From NCBI RefSeq assembly GCF_021325795.1, contig NZ_JAHPZX010000005.1:227587-291586 (forward strand): a stretch of DNA of 64,000 nt, given 5' to 3'. This document shows positions 1 through 10,216 of the stretch, in pieces. Within the stretch, counting starts at the first letter, position 1. Every line of letters starts with the position of its first letter. The notes under the pieces are model-generated. The model was given only the letters and a program-made list of their open reading frames with translations, made no database searches and had not been told where the DNA came from. Origin of the DNA: Bordetella sp. LUAb4 (lineage in GTDB: Bacteria > Pseudomonadota > Gammaproteobacteria > Burkholderiales > Burkholderiaceae_B). The translations under genes were made by a program, and so were the position numbers.

Positions 1-362
1 TGGACGAACTGGACGAAGCTGCCCTCGTGCAGATTCTTACCGAGCCCAAGAATGCGCTGCTGAAACAGTTCCAAAAACTGTTTGCGATGGAAGGGGCGGA
101 ACTGGATGTGCGTCCGATGGCTCTAAAGGCTATCGCACGTAAGGCGCTCAAGCGCAAAACCGGTGCCCGCGGCCTGCGTTCCATCCTGGAGTCGGCTTTG
201 TTGGACACCATGTACGAGTTGCCTTCGCAGGGCAACGTCAGCCGAGTCGTTCTGGATGACAACGTCATCGACGGTGATGGCCAGCCACTGCTCATCTATG
301 CAGATGAAGCCAGTCAGCCTGCCAAACCGGAACGAGGCGAAGTCCGCGACGCGGCTGCTTGA
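1..362 (+). CDS. clpX: ATP-dependent Clp protease ATP-binding subunit ClpX, C-terminal part
   Basis: Only the last 119 or so codons are present; the gene begins before the window. The reading frame is open from base 3 and carries the ClpX C-terminal small AAA+ domain. This includes the [15 protein letters not shown] segment and the sensor-2 region [12 protein letters not shown], whose arginine contacts ATP. ClpX is the hexameric unfoldase that delivers substrates to ClpP in the cytoplasm. Its position directly before lon matches the usual clpP-clpX-lon order of proteobacteria. A hairpin terminator follows within 20 bases, so clpX and lon are probably separate transcription units. Confidence 0.95.
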   Translation, partial: DELDEAALVQILTEPKNALLKQFQKLFAMEGAELDVRPMALKAIARKALKRKTGARGLRSILESALLDTMYELPSQGNVSRVVLDDNVIDGDGQPLLIYADEASQPAKPERGEVRDAAA

Positions 363-376
363 GTTCCTCTCGTGTG

Positions 377-405
377 AAAAACCCGTAGTGCTCTACGGGT
401 TTTTT
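377..405 (+). terminator. Intrinsic terminator after clpX
   Basis: A perfect 8-bp stem (acccgtag / ctacgggt, 381-388 and 393-400) with a 4-base loop is followed by a T run at 400-405. It lies 15 bases after the clpX stop and before the lon promoter. Confidence 0.85.
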
Positions 406-434
406 CATTCATTTTGCCGGGGTGGGGCCGCGGG

Positions 435-462
435 CTTGAAAATTAAGCTATCGTTCCCATAT
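435..462 (+). promoter_or_regulatory. Heat-shock (sigma-32) promoter of lon
   Basis: CTTGAAA at 435-441 and CCCATAT at 456-462 are separated by 14 bases. As I recall it, the sigma-32 consensus is CTTGAAA, 11-16 bases, CCCATnT, so every specified position matches. The -10 box ends 80 bases before the lon ATG. lon is a classical heat-shock gene, which fits. Inferred from sequence only. Confidence 0.85.
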
Positions 463-542
463 CGGTCGTAACTGATGTTTGACAGGATCGTTCCTACGGG
501 CACGCCGATAGCATCTCCGACTGTCATACCGAGGAATACTCT

Positions 543-3008
543 ATGTCTGGTACGCAGACCCTGCCTTCCGAACCTATCGACCTGCCACTGTTGCCGTTGC
601 GCGATGTAGTCGTGTTTCCGCACATGGTCATTCCTCTGTTCGTGGGACGTCCCCGCTCGATTCGGGCGTTGGAAGTCGCCATGGAAGCCGGCAAGAGCAT
701 CATGCTGGTTGCGCAGAAATCCGCTGGCAAGGATGATCCCTCGCCCGAGGATGTCTACGAAATTGGATGCGTCGCCGGTATTCTTCAAATGCTCAAGCTG
801 CCCGACGGCACCGTCAAGGTGTTGGTCGAGGGCTCGCAGCGCGCACGCATCACCCGCATCGAGGACGTCGATTCGCACTTCACTTGCGAAGTCGTACCGA
901 TCGAGCAGGATGCTTCCCAGGGCTCGGAAACCGAAGCCTTGCGCCGCGCCATCGTGGCCCAGTTCGAGCAATACGTAAAACTGAATAAAAAGATTCCGCC
1001 CGAGATCCTGACCTCGCTGGCGGGTATCGACGATGCCGGCCGCCTGGCCGACACCATCGCCGCGCATCTGCCGCTCAAGCTCGAGCAGAAGCAGAAGATG
1101 CTGGAAATCTTCGGCACTGCCGAGCGTCTGGAAGGTCTGCTGACCCAGCTGGAAACGGAAATCGACATTCTCCAGGTCGAGAAGCGTATCCGTGGCCGCG
1201 TCAAGAAGCAGATGGAGAAGAGCCAGCGCGACTATTACCTGAACGAACAGGTCAAGGCCATCCAGAAAGAACTGGGTGAAGGCGAAGAGGGCGCTGACAT
1301 CGAGGAGCTTGAAAAGAAGATCCTCGCCGCCCGCATGCCCAAGGACGCGCGCAAGAAAGCCGATTCCGAGCTGAAGAAGCTCAAGTTGATGTCGCCCATG
1401 TCGGCCGAAGCCACCGTGGTGCGCAACTACATCGACACGCTGATCAATCTGCCGTGGCGTAAGAAGAGCAAGGTCAACAACTCGATTTCCAACGCCGAAT
1501 CGGTGCTGGACGACGATCACTATGGCCTGGACAAGGTCAAGGAACGCATCCTCGAGTATCTGGCCGTGCAACAACGAGTGGACAAGGTCAAGGCGCCGAT
1601 CCTGTGCCTGGTCGGCCCTCCGGGCGTCGGCAAGACCTCGCTCGGCCAGTCGATTGCCAAGGCGACCAACCGCAAGTTCGTGCGCATGGCCTTGGGTGGC
1701 GTGCGTGACGAAGCGGAAATCCGTGGCCATCGCCGTACCTATATTGGTTCCATGCCGGGCAAGATCCTGCAGAACATGAACAAGGTTGCCGTGCGCAATC
1801 CGCTGTTCCTGCTGGATGAGATCGACAAGCTGGGCATGGACTTCCGCGGCGATCCTTCGTCTGCTTTGTTGGAAGTGCTGGATCCGGAACAGAACCACAC
1901 CTTCCAGGATCATTACGTCGAGGTCGACTTTGACCTGTCCGACGTCATGTTCGTGGCGACCAGCAATACGCTGAACATTCCGCCGGCGCTGTTGGACCGT
2001 ATGGAAGTGATTCGCCTGTCGGGTTACACCGAAGACGAGAAGGTGCATATCGCCAGTGACCACTTGCTGCCCAAGCTGTTGAAGAACAACGGGCTGAAGG
2101 ATGGCGAGCTGTCGGTGGATGAATCGGCCTTGCGCGATATCGTTCGCTATTACACCCGCGAAGCCGGTGTGCGGGCGCTGGAGCGTGAGATTGGCAAGAT
2201 CTGCCGCAAGGTCGTCAAGGAATTGCTGACCAAGCGAGATGCCGCGACGGAAAAGACCGGCAAGGGTGCCGCCGCGCCGGTCGCTCAGGGTGTGGTCGTC
2301 ACGGCCGACAACCTGAACGATTACCTGGGTGTGCGCCGCTATTCTTTCGGCATGGCGGAGAAGGAAAACCAGGTGGGTCAGGTGACCGGTCTGGCCTGGA
2401 CCGAGGTGGGCGGCGATTTGCTGACCATCGAAGTCGCCGACATGTCCGGCAAGGGCGCCATCCAGCGCACGGGTTCCTTGGGCGATGTGATGAAGGAATC
2501 GGTCGAAGCGGCCCGTACGGTAGTGCGTTCGCGCGCCCGCCGCCTGGGTTTTGCCGACAGCGTGTTCGAGAAGCGCGACATGCACGTGCACGTGCCGGAA
2601 GGCGCGACGCCCAAGGATGGTCCGTCGGCGGGTATCGCCATCACCACGGCCATGGTGTCTGCCTTGTCGGGTATTCCGGTGCGCGCGGACGTCGCCATGA
2701 CGGGTGAAATCACCTTGCGGGGTGAAGTGCTGGCCATCGGCGGCTTGAAGGAAAAGCTGCTGGCCGCGCACCGTGGCGGTATCAAGACCGTGCTGATCCC
2801 GGAGGAAAACGTCAAGGATCTGGCGGAGATTCCGGACAACGTGAAGAACCATCTGGAAGTCGTGCCGGTGCGTTGGATCGACAAGGTGTTGGAACTGGCA
2901 CTCGAGCGTGCGCCCGAGCCGCTGGCTGAGGAAGAATCCAAGGATAAGCCCTTGGTATCGGCCCAAGCTGCTGGGGAAGCCGCCGCCGATCCGGTGACGA
3001 AGCACTAA
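543..3008 (+). CDS. lon: ATP-dependent protease La (Lon)
   Basis: An 821-residue LonA-type protease, close to the usual length of about 800. It degrades misfolded and regulatory proteins in the cytoplasm as a hexamer. In order it has an N-terminal substrate-binding domain ([15 protein letters not shown] near the start), a coiled-coil helical region, and the AAA+ module with Walker A GPPGVGKT at 358-365. The C-terminal peptidase domain carries catalytic Ser695 (DGPSAG) and Lys738 ([14 protein letters not shown]), with the standard 43-residue spacing of the dyad. The ATG is preceded by a gagga ribosome-binding site and lies 80 bases after a consensus sigma-32 promoter. The extreme C-terminus is variable and rich in Ala and Glu, as in other betaproteobacteria. 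Confidence 0.98.
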   Translation: MSGTQTLPSEPIDLPLLPLRDVVVFPHMVIPLFVGRPRSIRALEVAMEAGKSIMLVAQKSAGKDDPSPEDVYEIGCVAGILQMLKLPDGTVKVLVEGSQRARITRIEDVDSHFTCEVVPIEQDASQGSETEALRRAIVAQFEQYVKLNKKIPPEILTSLAGIDDAGRLADTIAAHLPLKLEQKQKMLEIFGTAERLEGLLTQLETEIDILQVEKRIRGRVKKQMEKSQRDYYLNEQVKAIQKELGEGEEGADIEELEKKILAARMPKDARKKADSELKKLKLMSPMSAEATVVRNYIDTLINLPWRKKSKVNNSISNAESVLDDDHYGLDKVKERILEYLAVQQRVDKVKAPILCLVGPPGVGKTSLGQSIAKATNRKFVRMALGGVRDEAEIRGHRRTYIGSMPGKILQNMNKVAVRNPLFLLDEIDKLGMDFRGDPSSALLEVLDPEQNHTFQDHYVEVDFDLSDVMFVATSNTLNIPPALLDRMEVIRLSGYTEDEKVHIASDHLLPKLLKNNGLKDGELSVDESALRDIVRYYTREAGVRALEREIGKICRKVVKELLTKRDAATEKTGKGAAAPVAQGVVVTADNLNDYLGVRRYSFGMAEKENQVGQVTGLAWTEVGGDLLTIEVADMSGKGAIQRTGSLGDVMKESVEAARTVVRSRARRLGFADSVFEKRDMHVHVPEGATPKDGPSAGIAITTAMVSALSGIPVRADVAMTGEITLRGEVLAIGGLKEKLLAAHRGGIKTVLIPEENVKDLAEIPDNVKNHLEVVPVRWIDKVLELALERAPEPLAEEESKDKPLVSAQAAGEAAADPVTKH

Positions 3009-3072
3009 GCGTGGGGCAGGGGCTTCGGCCCCGTGCTCGCAAGCATCGCTTGCAAGCAACAACCCTGCAAGT

Positions 3073-3102
3073 AAAAAGGCGAACCTTGCGGTTCGCCTTT
3101 TT
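3073..3102. terminator. Bidirectional terminator between lon and lexA
   Basis: A 13-bp perfect stem (aaaaaggcgaacc 3073-3085 and ggttcgccttttt 3090-3102) with a 4-base loop. The A run on one side and T run on the other let it terminate lon from the left and lexA from the right, as expected between convergent genes. Confidence 0.9.
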
Positions 3103-3184
3103 CTTTCGCCCGGTCCTGCCTTGATGCGCTGGGTTCATGCAGGGCCTTCACGCACTGCTTTCACCTCATGCCTTAATGCATGCC

Positions 3185-3832
3185 TTAATGCAAAGCCTGC
3201 GTGCGGATCAGTCCGACGGCGATGCCTTCCAGCGCGAACTCCTGGCCATTCTGCACAACGATGGTTTCGAAATCCGGATTCTCCGGTAGCAGCTGGATCC
3301 GGCCACCTTGCCTTTGCAGGCGTTTGACCGTGACGTCGTCGTCGATACGTGCCACGACGATCTGCCCGTCGCGCGCTTCACCCGCTTTCTTGACAGCCAG
3401 CAGGTCGCCATCCAGGATGCCGGCGTCACGCATGCTCATACCGCGCACCTTGAGCAGGTAATCAGGGCGTTGTGCGAACAGGCCGGGATCCACGCCGACA
3501 TCGCGTTCGACATGCTCGGCTGCCAGGATGGGGCTGCCGGCGGCGACACGGCCTATCAGCGGCAGCAATAGTTGCGCCAGCGCGGGCATCGGCAGCATGG
3601 CTTGTACACCGGTGGGCGCTTCCTTCAAGCGGATTCCGCGCGATGCGCCGGCGGTGAGTTCGATCGCGCCCTTGCGTGCCAGGGCTTTCAGATGATCTTC
3701 CGCGGCATTGGGCGAGCGAAAACCCAGGGCCTGGGCAATTTCAGCGCGGGTAGGAGGAAATCCGGTGCTGGCGAGCGTCTGGCGGATCAGGTCGAGAATC
3801 TGCTGCTGACGTTCGGTGAGTTTGGTAGCCAT
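3185..3832 (-). CDS. lexA: LexA repressor, SOS response regulator
   Basis: A 215-residue LexA. The N-terminal winged helix-turn-helix (residues 1-70, [11 protein letters not shown] through the [13 protein letters not shown] recognition helix region) binds SOS boxes. The C-terminal S24-type domain undergoes RecA-stimulated self-cleavage. The Ala98-Gly99 scissile bond, Ser133 (GMSMRDAG) and Lys170 (TVKRL) are all present. It represses DNA-repair genes and itself. A consensus SOS box lies 26-41 bases upstream of the start, so autoregulation is expected. It is convergent with lon and shares the terminator between them. Confidence 0.97.
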   Translation of the reverse strand: MATKLTERQQQILDLIRQTLASTGFPPTRAEIAQALGFRSPNAAEDHLKALARKGAIELTAGASRGIRLKEAPTGVQAMLPMPALAQLLLPLIGRVAAGSPILAAEHVERDVGVDPGLFAQRPDYLLKVRGMSMRDAGILDGDLLAVKKAGEARDGQIVVARIDDDVTVKRLQRQGGRIQLLPENPDFETIVVQNGQEFALEGIAVGLIRTQALH

Positions 3833-3857
3833 GCGTCCGTCTCCAAGAATCTTCGGG

Positions 3858-3873
3858 CTGTATGGATATACAG
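3858..3873 (-). promoter_or_regulatory. LexA operator (SOS box) of lexA
   Basis: The sequence CTGTATGGATATACAG matches the CTGT-N8-ACAG consensus fully and lies 26 bases upstream of the lexA start codon. An 11-bp direct repeat, agctcggaatt, overlaps its right edge (3872-3882) and recurs at 3895-3905. Confidence 0.88.
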
Positions 3874-3930
3874 CTCGGAATTTTGGGGGACATAGCTCGG
3901 AATTGCAAGCCTTTTTGCCAATGACTAACT

Positions 3931-3966
3931 GAAAAGGACCTGTGCAAGCCTATGCACAGGTCCTTT
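3931..3966 (-). terminator. Terminator downstream of the aminotransferase gene
   Basis: A perfect 14-bp stem (aaaggacctgtgca 3933-3946, tgcacaggtccttt 3953-3966) with a 6-base loop. On the minus strand the stem ends in a T run, about 76 bases after the aminotransferase stop. It probably insulates lexA from that gene. Confidence 0.8.
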
Positions 3967-4041
3967 CGTCAGCAGTGCCGAGCCCTTCGATGACCCACAA
4001 AAACCCGGGGCGAAGGGCTATACCAGGCTTTCCGTGAAAAC

Positions 4042-5247
4042 TCAGCCCTTCAACACCTCGGCGATGGCCTTGGCCACCTTGTCGATGTTGCCGCTGTTCA
4101 GCGCGGCCACGCAGATACGGCCGCTGCCGACCGCGTATACGCCGTGCTCTTCACGCAGGCGGTCCACCTGGGCCGAATTCAGGCCCGAGTAGGAGAACAT
4201 GCCGCGCTGTTTGAGCACGAAGCTGAAGTCCTGGGTGGCGCCGGCCGCTTTGATCTTCTCGACCAGTTGCGCGCGCATCAGACGGATACGATCGCGCATG
4301 CCGGCCAATTCCTCTTCCCACAGCGCGAACAGCTCGGGCGAGTTCAGCACCGAAGCCACCACTGTGCCGCCGTGGGTGGGCGGGTTGGAGTAGTTGGTGC
4401 GGATGACGCGCTTGAGCTGGCTCAGCACCCGCGTGGCTTCGTCCTTGTTGCCGGCCACGGCCGTCAGGGCGCCGACGCGCTCGCCGTACAGCGAGAACGA
4501 CTTCGAGAACGAGGAGCTGATCAGCATGGTGATGTCGAGATCGGCGAACAGGCGCACGACCGCGGCATCTTCCTGCAGGCCGTCGCCAAAGCCCTGGTAG
4601 GCAATATCCAGGAAGGGCACGAGGCCGCGTTCCTTGACGGTGGCGGCGATCTGCTGCCATTGCTCGAACGTGGGGTCCACGCCGGTCGGGTTGTGGCAGC
4701 AGGCATGCAGCACGACCACGCTTTGCGCCGGCATGGCTTTCAGGCTGGCCAGCATGCCCTCGAAATTCAGGCCACGGGTGGCGGCGTCGTAATACGTGTA
4801 GTTTTCAACGGTGAAACCGGCGCGCTCGAACAGGGCGCGGTGGTTTTCCCAACTGGGATCGCTGATATACGCCTTGGCGCCCGGCAGCAATTGGCGCAGG
4901 AAATCGGCGCCGATCTTCAGCGCGCCGGTGCCGCCCAGGGCCTGCACCGTCAGCACGCGGCCGGCGGCGGCCAGCGGCGAATCGGCGCCCAGCAGCAGGG
5001 CTTGCGCGCCCTTGTTGTAACCGGCAATCCCTTCGATCGGCAGGTAGCCACGCGCGGCGGCGGCTTCGATACGTGCCGTCTCCGCTTTGCGAACCGCGGC
5101 CAGCAATGGAATACGACCGGCGTCGTCGTAATACACGCCCACGCCCAGATTGACCTTACCGGGACGCGTGTCGGCGTTGTATTGCTCGTTCAGCCCCAGA
5201 ATGGGGTCACGGGGGGCTAACTCTACGGAGTCGAAAAGAGTGGTCAT
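4042..5247 (-). CDS. Aromatic-amino-acid / aspartate aminotransferase (class I)
   Basis: A 401-residue fold-type I PLP enzyme of the AspC/TyrB group. It transfers an amino group between aspartate or aromatic amino acids and 2-oxoglutarate. The PLP lysine is Lys249 in [16 protein letters not shown]. The cofactor-site motifs HACCHNPTG (181-189) and DIAYQGF (214-220) are present, and the substrate-carboxylate Arg is in the C-terminal GSGRICVA. The length is normal for the family. AspC and TyrB specificity cannot be separated by eye, so no symbol is given. It is divergent from uvrB with only about 86 bases between the two starts, and a terminator follows on the minus strand. Confidence 0.93.
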   Translation of the reverse strand: MTTLFDSVELAPRDPILGLNEQYNADTRPGKVNLGVGVYYDDAGRIPLLAAVRKAETARIEAAAARGYLPIEGIAGYNKGAQALLLGADSPLAAAGRVLTVQALGGTGALKIGADFLRQLLPGAKAYISDPSWENHRALFERAGFTVENYTYYDAATRGLNFEGMLASLKAMPAQSVVVLHACCHNPTGVDPTFEQWQQIAATVKERGLVPFLDIAYQGFGDGLQEDAAVVRLFADLDITMLISSSFSKSFSLYGERVGALTAVAGNKDEATRVLSQLKRVIRTNYSNPPTHGGTVVASVLNSPELFALWEEELAGMRDRIRLMRAQLVEKIKAAGATQDFSFVLKQRGMFSYSGLNSAQVDRLREEHGVYAVGSGRICVAALNSGNIDKVAKAIAEVLKG

Positions 5248-5333
5248 CGGATCGAACAGAGGAAAACAGAGGAAGGGTGGACGCAGCGGGCAGTGCGGCG
5301 GATAATCAGGGGTTTGCCCTTGGACAGTCTAGC

Positions 5334-7361
5334 ATGTCCTCTCCTGGATTCGTCGAGTACCCGAACAGCCCTTTTCAGCTGTTCCAGCCCTACCCACCGG
5401 CCGGTGACCAGCCCAATGCCATCGATGCGTTGACGCAAGGCGTGCAGGATGGCCTCATGTACCAGACGCTGCTGGGCGTGACGGGCTCCGGCAAGACATA
5501 CACCATGGCCAACGTCATCGCCCGTCTCGGGCGGCCGGCCCTGGTGTTGGCGCCAAACAAGACGTTGGCGGCGCAGCTGTATGCCGAAATGCGCGAATTC
5601 TTCCCCCGCAATGCGGTGGAGTACTTCGTTTCGTATTACGACTATTACCAGCCCGAAGCCTACGTGCCGACGCGCGACCTGTTCATCGAAAAGGACTCGT
5701 CGATCAACGAGCACATCGAGCAGATGCGGCTGTCGGCCACCAAAAGCCTCCTCGAGCGGCGTGACACCGTCATCGTCGGGACGGTGTCGTGCATCTATGG
5801 TATCGGCAACCCTGGCGACTATCACGCCATGGTGCTCATCTTGCGCGCGGGCGACCGCGTGTCGCGGCGTGAGATTCTCGCCCGCCTGGTGTCGATGCAG
5901 TACACCCGCAACGATGCCGAATTCACGCGGGGCGCCTTCCGCGTGCGCGGGGAAACCATAGACGTCTTCCCGGCGGAAAGCGCCGAGCTGGCGCTGCGCA
6001 TCACCCTGTTCGATGACGAAGTGGAAACGCTGGAGTTGTTCGATCCCCTGACCGGGAAGGTGCGGCATAAAGTGCCCCGCTTCACGGTCTATCCGGGCTC
6101 GCATTACGTGACCCCGCGTGACACCGTGCTGCGCGCTATCGAAACCATCAAGGAAGAGCTGCGCGAGCGTTCCAAGTTCTATGTCGATGACGGCAAGCTG
6201 GTCGAGGCCCAGCGCCTGGAGCAGCGCACCCGTTTCGACCTGGAAATGCTGCAGGAACTGGGTTTCTGCAAAGGCATCGAAAATTATTCGCGCCATCTGT
6301 CCGGTGCCGCGCCGGGCGATCCACCGCCCACGCTGATCGACTACCTGCCGAACGATGCGTTGATGTTCATCGACGAAAGCCACGTCACCATCGGCCAGTT
6401 GGGCGGCATGTATCGGGGCGACCGGTCGCGCAAGGAAACCCTGGTCAACTACGGCTTCCGCCTGCCGTCCGCGATGGACAACCGGCCCCTGCAATTGCAG
6501 GAATTCGAAGCACGTATGCGCCAGTGTGTATTCGTTTCCGCCACGCCGGCGGCCTACGAGCAGGAGCACGCGGACAACGTGGTCGAGCAAGTGGTGCGGC
6601 CCACGGGGCTGGTCGATCCTATCGTAGAGGTGCGCCCGGCGCGTACCCAGGTGGACGACCTGCTCGGCGAGATCAAGCTGCGCGTCGCCGTCAGCGAGCG
6701 CGTGCTGGTCACGACCTTGACCAAGCGCATGGCGGAGGACCTGACGGATTATCTATCCGAGCACGGCGTGCGCGTGCGTTATCTGCACTCGGACATCGAC
6801 ACCGTGGAACGGGTGGAGATCATTCGCGACCTGCGCCTGGGCACTTTCGACGTCCTGGTCGGCATCAACCTGCTGCGCGAGGGCCTGGATATCCCGGAAG
6901 TTTCCCTGGTGACCATTCTGGATGCGGACAAGGAAGGCTTCCTGCGTTCGGAACGCAGTCTGATCCAGACGATCGGGCGCGCGGCGCGCAACCTCAATGG
7001 CCGCGCCATTCTCTATGCGGATCGGGTGACCGATTCCATGTACCGTGCGATGGGCGAAACCGAACGGCGCCGCCAGAAGCAGGAAGCTTTCAACGCGGAG
7101 CACGGCATTACGGCGCGCAGCGTCACGAAGGCGGTGCGCGAGCTCATCGATGGAATAGTGGCGCCGCAGCAGCACTCCACGCTCGAGGACGCGTTGCCCG
7201 CATCCGTGCTGAAAGACGAGAAAGCCGTGGCGCGAGAAATCAAACGCCTGGAAAAGCTGATGATGGACCATGCGCGCAACCTGGAGTTCGAGCAGGCCGC
7301 GGCGGCACGCGATGCCTTGAATGCACTGAAGGATCGGATCTTGCTCGATGGGGCGGTATAG
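5334..7361 (+). CDS. uvrB: UvrABC system protein B (excinuclease subunit)
   Basis: A 675-residue UvrB. It is the damage-verifying helicase-like subunit that receives DNA from UvrA and recruits UvrC in nucleotide-excision repair. Walker A is in [15 protein letters not shown]. The beta-hairpin region ([15 protein letters not shown]) and helicase motifs ([19 protein letters not shown]) are present, and a UVR motif that contacts UvrC closes the protein ([15 protein letters not shown]). The frame is open upstream to a GTG at 5277, but the ATG at 5334 gives the length and the N-terminus ([16 protein letters not shown]) of known UvrB proteins. No CTGT-N8-ACAG box is visible upstream. Confidence 0.97.
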   Translation: MSSPGFVEYPNSPFQLFQPYPPAGDQPNAIDALTQGVQDGLMYQTLLGVTGSGKTYTMANVIARLGRPALVLAPNKTLAAQLYAEMREFFPRNAVEYFVSYYDYYQPEAYVPTRDLFIEKDSSINEHIEQMRLSATKSLLERRDTVIVGTVSCIYGIGNPGDYHAMVLILRAGDRVSRREILARLVSMQYTRNDAEFTRGAFRVRGETIDVFPAESAELALRITLFDDEVETLELFDPLTGKVRHKVPRFTVYPGSHYVTPRDTVLRAIETIKEELRERSKFYVDDGKLVEAQRLEQRTRFDLEMLQELGFCKGIENYSRHLSGAAPGDPPPTLIDYLPNDALMFIDESHVTIGQLGGMYRGDRSRKETLVNYGFRLPSAMDNRPLQLQEFEARMRQCVFVSATPAAYEQEHADNVVEQVVRPTGLVDPIVEVRPARTQVDDLLGEIKLRVAVSERVLVTTLTKRMAEDLTDYLSEHGVRVRYLHSDIDTVERVEIIRDLRLGTFDVLVGINLLREGLDIPEVSLVTILDADKEGFLRSERSLIQTIGRAARNLNGRAILYADRVTDSMYRAMGETERRRQKQEAFNAEHGITARSVTKAVRELIDGIVAPQQHSTLEDALPASVLKDEKAVAREIKRLEKLMMDHARNLEFEQAAAARDALNALKDRILLDGAV

Positions 7362-7576
7362 ATCGAGCGGTCCGGACTTCTTGCCGATGTTCTTCTGTGT
7401 CAGCAGAATGTCAACTTCGGCCAGGGCAGGGATTCAGAGTATCAATCGATCCCTTAGTTTTTATTAATAAGTAATTAATTTTATTGGACTTATTCGCCTG
7501 AAGGCAGGCTTGATCCGATTGGCCGACCGGCAAAAAAAGCTTGCCTTCTTGCGGGTTTTCCCGCAGACTAGCGCAC

Positions 7577-8068
7577 ATGATGACCAAGGTACTTTTCGTT
7601 TGCAAGGGCAACATCTGTCGCTCGCCGAGCGCAGAAGGTGTGTTCCGTCAGCTGATTAATGACGCCGGACTCGGTGAAGTCGTGCGCGTCGATTCCGCTG
7701 GAACGCATGCTTTCCATATTGGCGAGGCGCCGGATGCGCGCGCCCAGGCGGCCGCTCGCAAGCGCGGCTATGAAATCAACCATCGCGAAGCCCGTCAGGT
7801 TTTGTCGGATGATTTTCGAGAGTACGACCTGATTCTCGCCATGGATTGGGAAGACTTGTCCGACCTGCAGCGCCAATGCCCCAAGGCCTATCAGCACAAG
7901 CTGAATCTGGTCATGCGCTTTGCGAACGAGTACGAAGAGGCCACCGTGCCCGATCCGTACTACGGCGGTCCGGAAGGTTTCGGCAAAGTCCTGGATTACC
8001 TGGAAGACGCCTGTCAGGGCTTGCTTGAACTGGTGCGCAAGCGCGCGACCCAGTATCAGGCAGCCTGA
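7577..8068 (+). CDS. Low-molecular-weight protein-tyrosine phosphatase
   Basis: About 163 residues. The family hydrolyses phosphotyrosine through a cysteinyl-phosphate intermediate. The signature C-X5-R loop is C9-K-G-N-I-C-R15-S, followed by SPSAEG. The general acid is Asp126 in VPDPYYGG. The start is placed at the first of two consecutive ATGs (7577/7580), which begins the typical MTKVLFVCKGN strand; the frame extends upstream only to a TTG at 7541. The physiological substrate is unknown. No kinase or polysaccharide genes are adjacent, so a role in capsule control is not supported here. The 215 bases upstream are unusually AT-rich and probably hold the promoter. Confidence 0.93.
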   Translation: MMTKVLFVCKGNICRSPSAEGVFRQLINDAGLGEVVRVDSAGTHAFHIGEAPDARAQAAARKRGYEINHREARQVLSDDFREYDLILAMDWEDLSDLQRQCPKAYQHKLNLVMRFANEYEEATVPDPYYGGPEGFGKVLDYLEDACQGLLELVRKRATQYQAA

Positions 8069-8130
8069 GGTTGAGCAAAGTAAGGTAGAGAACACCGGCT
8101 CCCGCGCAGCGTGCGCGGGGCAGGAATCGG

Positions 8131-8154
8131 ACGGCGGCATCAGGCCGCCGTTTT
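8131..8154 (+). terminator. Terminator after the phosphatase gene
   Basis: An 8-bp stem, acggcggc (8131-8138) and gccgccgt (8144-8151), has a 5-base loop and a short T run. It separates the phosphatase from the isc operon. Confidence 0.7.
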
Positions 8155-8274
8155 CACGTCCGGACTCAGGACTTGGCCTTTCGGGTTCAAACGTGATGGC
8201 TCGGCTTGCAAGGTTACTTGCGGAAAAGGGTGCCTTCCGAGCGGCATGGCAGAGCTACCCTGGTATCGCCAGGG

Positions 8275-8329
8275 TTTCTGTACCAAATTAGTCGGGAATT
8301 GGTTATACTTGACGTAATTGCTCAGGTAT
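8275..8329 (+). promoter_or_regulatory. Tandem IscR-type operators / isc promoter region
   Basis: Two 25-base matches to the type-1 IscR motif as I recall it (ATASYYGACT-RWWWY-AGTCRRSTAT). Site 1 at 8275-8299 fits about 19 of 25 positions, with a very good right half TTAGTCGGGAAT. Site 2 at 8305-8329 (ATACTTGACG...CTCAGGTAT) fits about 21 of 25. Their centres are 30 bases apart, and a TATACT -10-like hexamer (8304-8309) lies at their junction. This implies feedback repression of the isc operon by [2Fe-2S]-IscR. Apart from this and the terminator, I see nothing else in 8069-8383. Confidence 0.75.
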
Positions 8330-8383
8330 TAGTTTTGCCCCCCCGGCTTACCTGTGCTTCCACCGGATTTTAGGAAACCCACC

Positions 8384-8926
8384 ATGCGGTTGACCACCAA
8401 AGGGCGTTTCGCGGTGACTGCCATGATCGACTTGGCTATGCGGCAGCATAGCGGTCCGGTCACTCTCGCGGCCATCAGCCAGCGTCAGAATATTTCTCTC
8501 TCGTATCTCGAACAGTTGTTCGGCAAGCTCCGTCGCCACGAATTGGTCGACAGCGTGCGCGGCCCCGGCGGCGGCTATTCCCTGGCCCGCCTGGCGCGCA
8601 ACGTTACTGTCGCGGACATCATTTTCGCCGTCGACGAGCCCTTGGATGCCACCAGTTGCGCCGGTAAACAAGACTGTACGAGCGGCAAGGACGGTAAGTC
8701 GGGCAAGTGCATGACCCATGAACTGTGGGCGACGCTCAACCGCAAGATGGTCGATTACCTCGACTCCGTTTCCTTGCAGGATCTGGTCGATCAACAGCGC
8801 GTGCGCCAGCTGCAAGAGGCGAACAACACCACCCAGAATTCCACGGTGCGCGTGAATCGCGTGCCCGGCAACACCAGCGGGGGAACGGCGACGCCCGCGC
8901 CCGGCGGTGCCGCGGCGGCTGCGTAA
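8384..8926 (+). CDS. iscR: Fe-S cluster assembly transcriptional regulator IscR
   Basis: About 180 residues, an Rrf2-family regulator. The winged helix is at 1-65 (MRLTTKGRFAVTAMIDLA...) and the RGPGGGYSLAR wing at 59-69. Cluster ligands are Cys92, Cys98, Cys109 and His112. The second-to-third Cys spacing is 11 residues, against 6 in the E. coli protein, because of a GKDGKSGK-like insertion. The C-terminus ends in a low-complexity Gly/Ala/Pro tail. The ATG at 8384 gives the canonical N-terminus; an in-frame TTG at 8354 is not used by homologues. First gene of the isc operon, with IscR-type sites upstream. Confidence 0.96.
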   Translation: MRLTTKGRFAVTAMIDLAMRQHSGPVTLAAISQRQNISLSYLEQLFGKLRRHELVDSVRGPGGGYSLARLARNVTVADIIFAVDEPLDATSCAGKQDCTSGKDGKSGKCMTHELWATLNRKMVDYLDSVSLQDLVDQQRVRQLQEANNTTQNSTVRVNRVPGNTSGGTATPAPGGAAAAA

Positions 8927-8955
8927 AGATATAAAAGATCAGGAGCTGTACGAAG

Positions 8956-10167
8956 ATGACCACTCGTCCCATTTATCTCGATTATTCCGCCACCACCCCC
9001 GTCGATCCTCGCGTGGTCGACAAGATGGTGCCCTGGTTGTACGAAAATTTCGGCAATCCGGCTTCGCGTAGCCACGCTTTCGGTTGGGAGTCGGAAGACG
9101 CCGTCGAACGTGCCCGTGAAGAGGTTGCCAAGCTGGTCAATGCCGACCCGCGCGAAATCATCTGGACGTCGGGCGCCACTGAATCCGACAACCTGGGGAT
9201 CAAGGGCGCGGCGAACTTCTACGCCGAGCGCGGCAAGCACATCATCACCGTGAAGACCGAGCACAAGGCGGTGCTGGATACCTGTCGCGAACTGGAGCGC
9301 CAGGGTTTCGAAGTGACCTATCTGAACGTGCTGGACAATGGTCTGATCGATCTGGACGTGTTCAAGGCCGCGCTGCGGCCGGACACCATCCTGGTTTCGG
9401 TGATGATGGTCAACAACGAAATCGGCGTGATCCAGGACATCGAAACGCTGGGTGAAATCTGCCGCGAGAAGGGCATCATTTTCCACGTTGACGCCGCGCA
9501 GGCGACGGGCAAGGTGGAGATCGACCTGCAAAAGCTGAAAGTCGACCTGATGGCGTTTTCGGCACACAAGACCTACGGTCCCAAGGGCATCGGCGCGTTG
9601 TATGTGCGTCGCAAGCCGCGCATTCGTATCGAAGCGCAAATCCACGGCGGTGGCCACGAGCGGGGTTTCCGTTCGGGCACGCTGCCTACGCATCAGATCG
9701 TCGGCATGGGTGAAGCCTTCCGTTTGGCGCGCGAGGAAATGGGTACCGAGAACGAGCGTATCCGCATGTTGCGTGATCGCCTGTGGGCCGGACTGTCGCA
9801 GATCGAGGAGGTCTACCTCAACGGCGACCTGGAGCAGCGCGTGCCGCATAACTTGAACGTCAGCTTCAACTATGTGGAAGGCGAGTCCCTGATCATGGCC
9901 GTCAAGGAGTTGGCGGTGTCGAGCGGGTCCGCCTGCACGTCCGCGAGCCTGGAGCCGTCCTATGTGTTGCGTGCCCTGGGCCGCAACGACGAACTGGCGC
10001 ACAGCTCGATCCGATTCACCATCGGTCGCTTCACCACCGAGCAGGAAATCGATTTCACCATCGATCTGCTCAAGAGCCGTGTCGGCAAGCTGCGCGACAT
10101 GTCGCCGTTGTGGGAAATGGCCAAGGAAGGCATCGACCTGAATTCCGTGCAGTGGGCTGCCCACTGA
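8956..10167 (+). CDS. iscS: Cysteine desulfurase IscS
   Basis: A 403-residue PLP enzyme that removes sulfur from L-cysteine and hands it as persulfide to IscU and other acceptors. The PLP lysine is Lys205 in [10 protein letters not shown]. The mobile catalytic loop holds Cys327 in [14 protein letters not shown], one residue from the E. coli position. HVDAAQ near 177-182 contacts the cofactor. The length matches the family. It is second in the isc operon, 29 bases after iscR, behind a good ribosome-binding site (aggagct). Confidence 0.98.
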   Translation: MTTRPIYLDYSATTPVDPRVVDKMVPWLYENFGNPASRSHAFGWESEDAVERAREEVAKLVNADPREIIWTSGATESDNLGIKGAANFYAERGKHIITVKTEHKAVLDTCRELERQGFEVTYLNVLDNGLIDLDVFKAALRPDTILVSVMMVNNEIGVIQDIETLGEICREKGIIFHVDAAQATGKVEIDLQKLKVDLMAFSAHKTYGPKGIGALYVRRKPRIRIEAQIHGGGHERGFRSGTLPTHQIVGMGEAFRLAREEMGTENERIRMLRDRLWAGLSQIEEVYLNGDLEQRVPHNLNVSFNYVEGESLIMAVKELAVSSGSACTSASLEPSYVLRALGRNDELAHSSIRFTIGRFTTEQEIDFTIDLLKSRVGKLRDMSPLWEMAKEGIDLNSVQWAAH

Positions 10168-10216
10168 ATCCAAGATATCGGTAAGCTTCGCCCGGTGCGA
10201 AGTGGGAGAAAACATC

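Noticed and set aside
405..3062. 885-codon open frame on the minus strand
   Set aside because: It is antisense to lon, rich in His/Gln/Arg, with no domain. It follows from GC-rich codon structure.
5277..5333. Longer uvrB from GTG 5277
   Set aside because: It would add 19 residues absent from UvrB proteins; ATG 5334 gives the family N-terminus.
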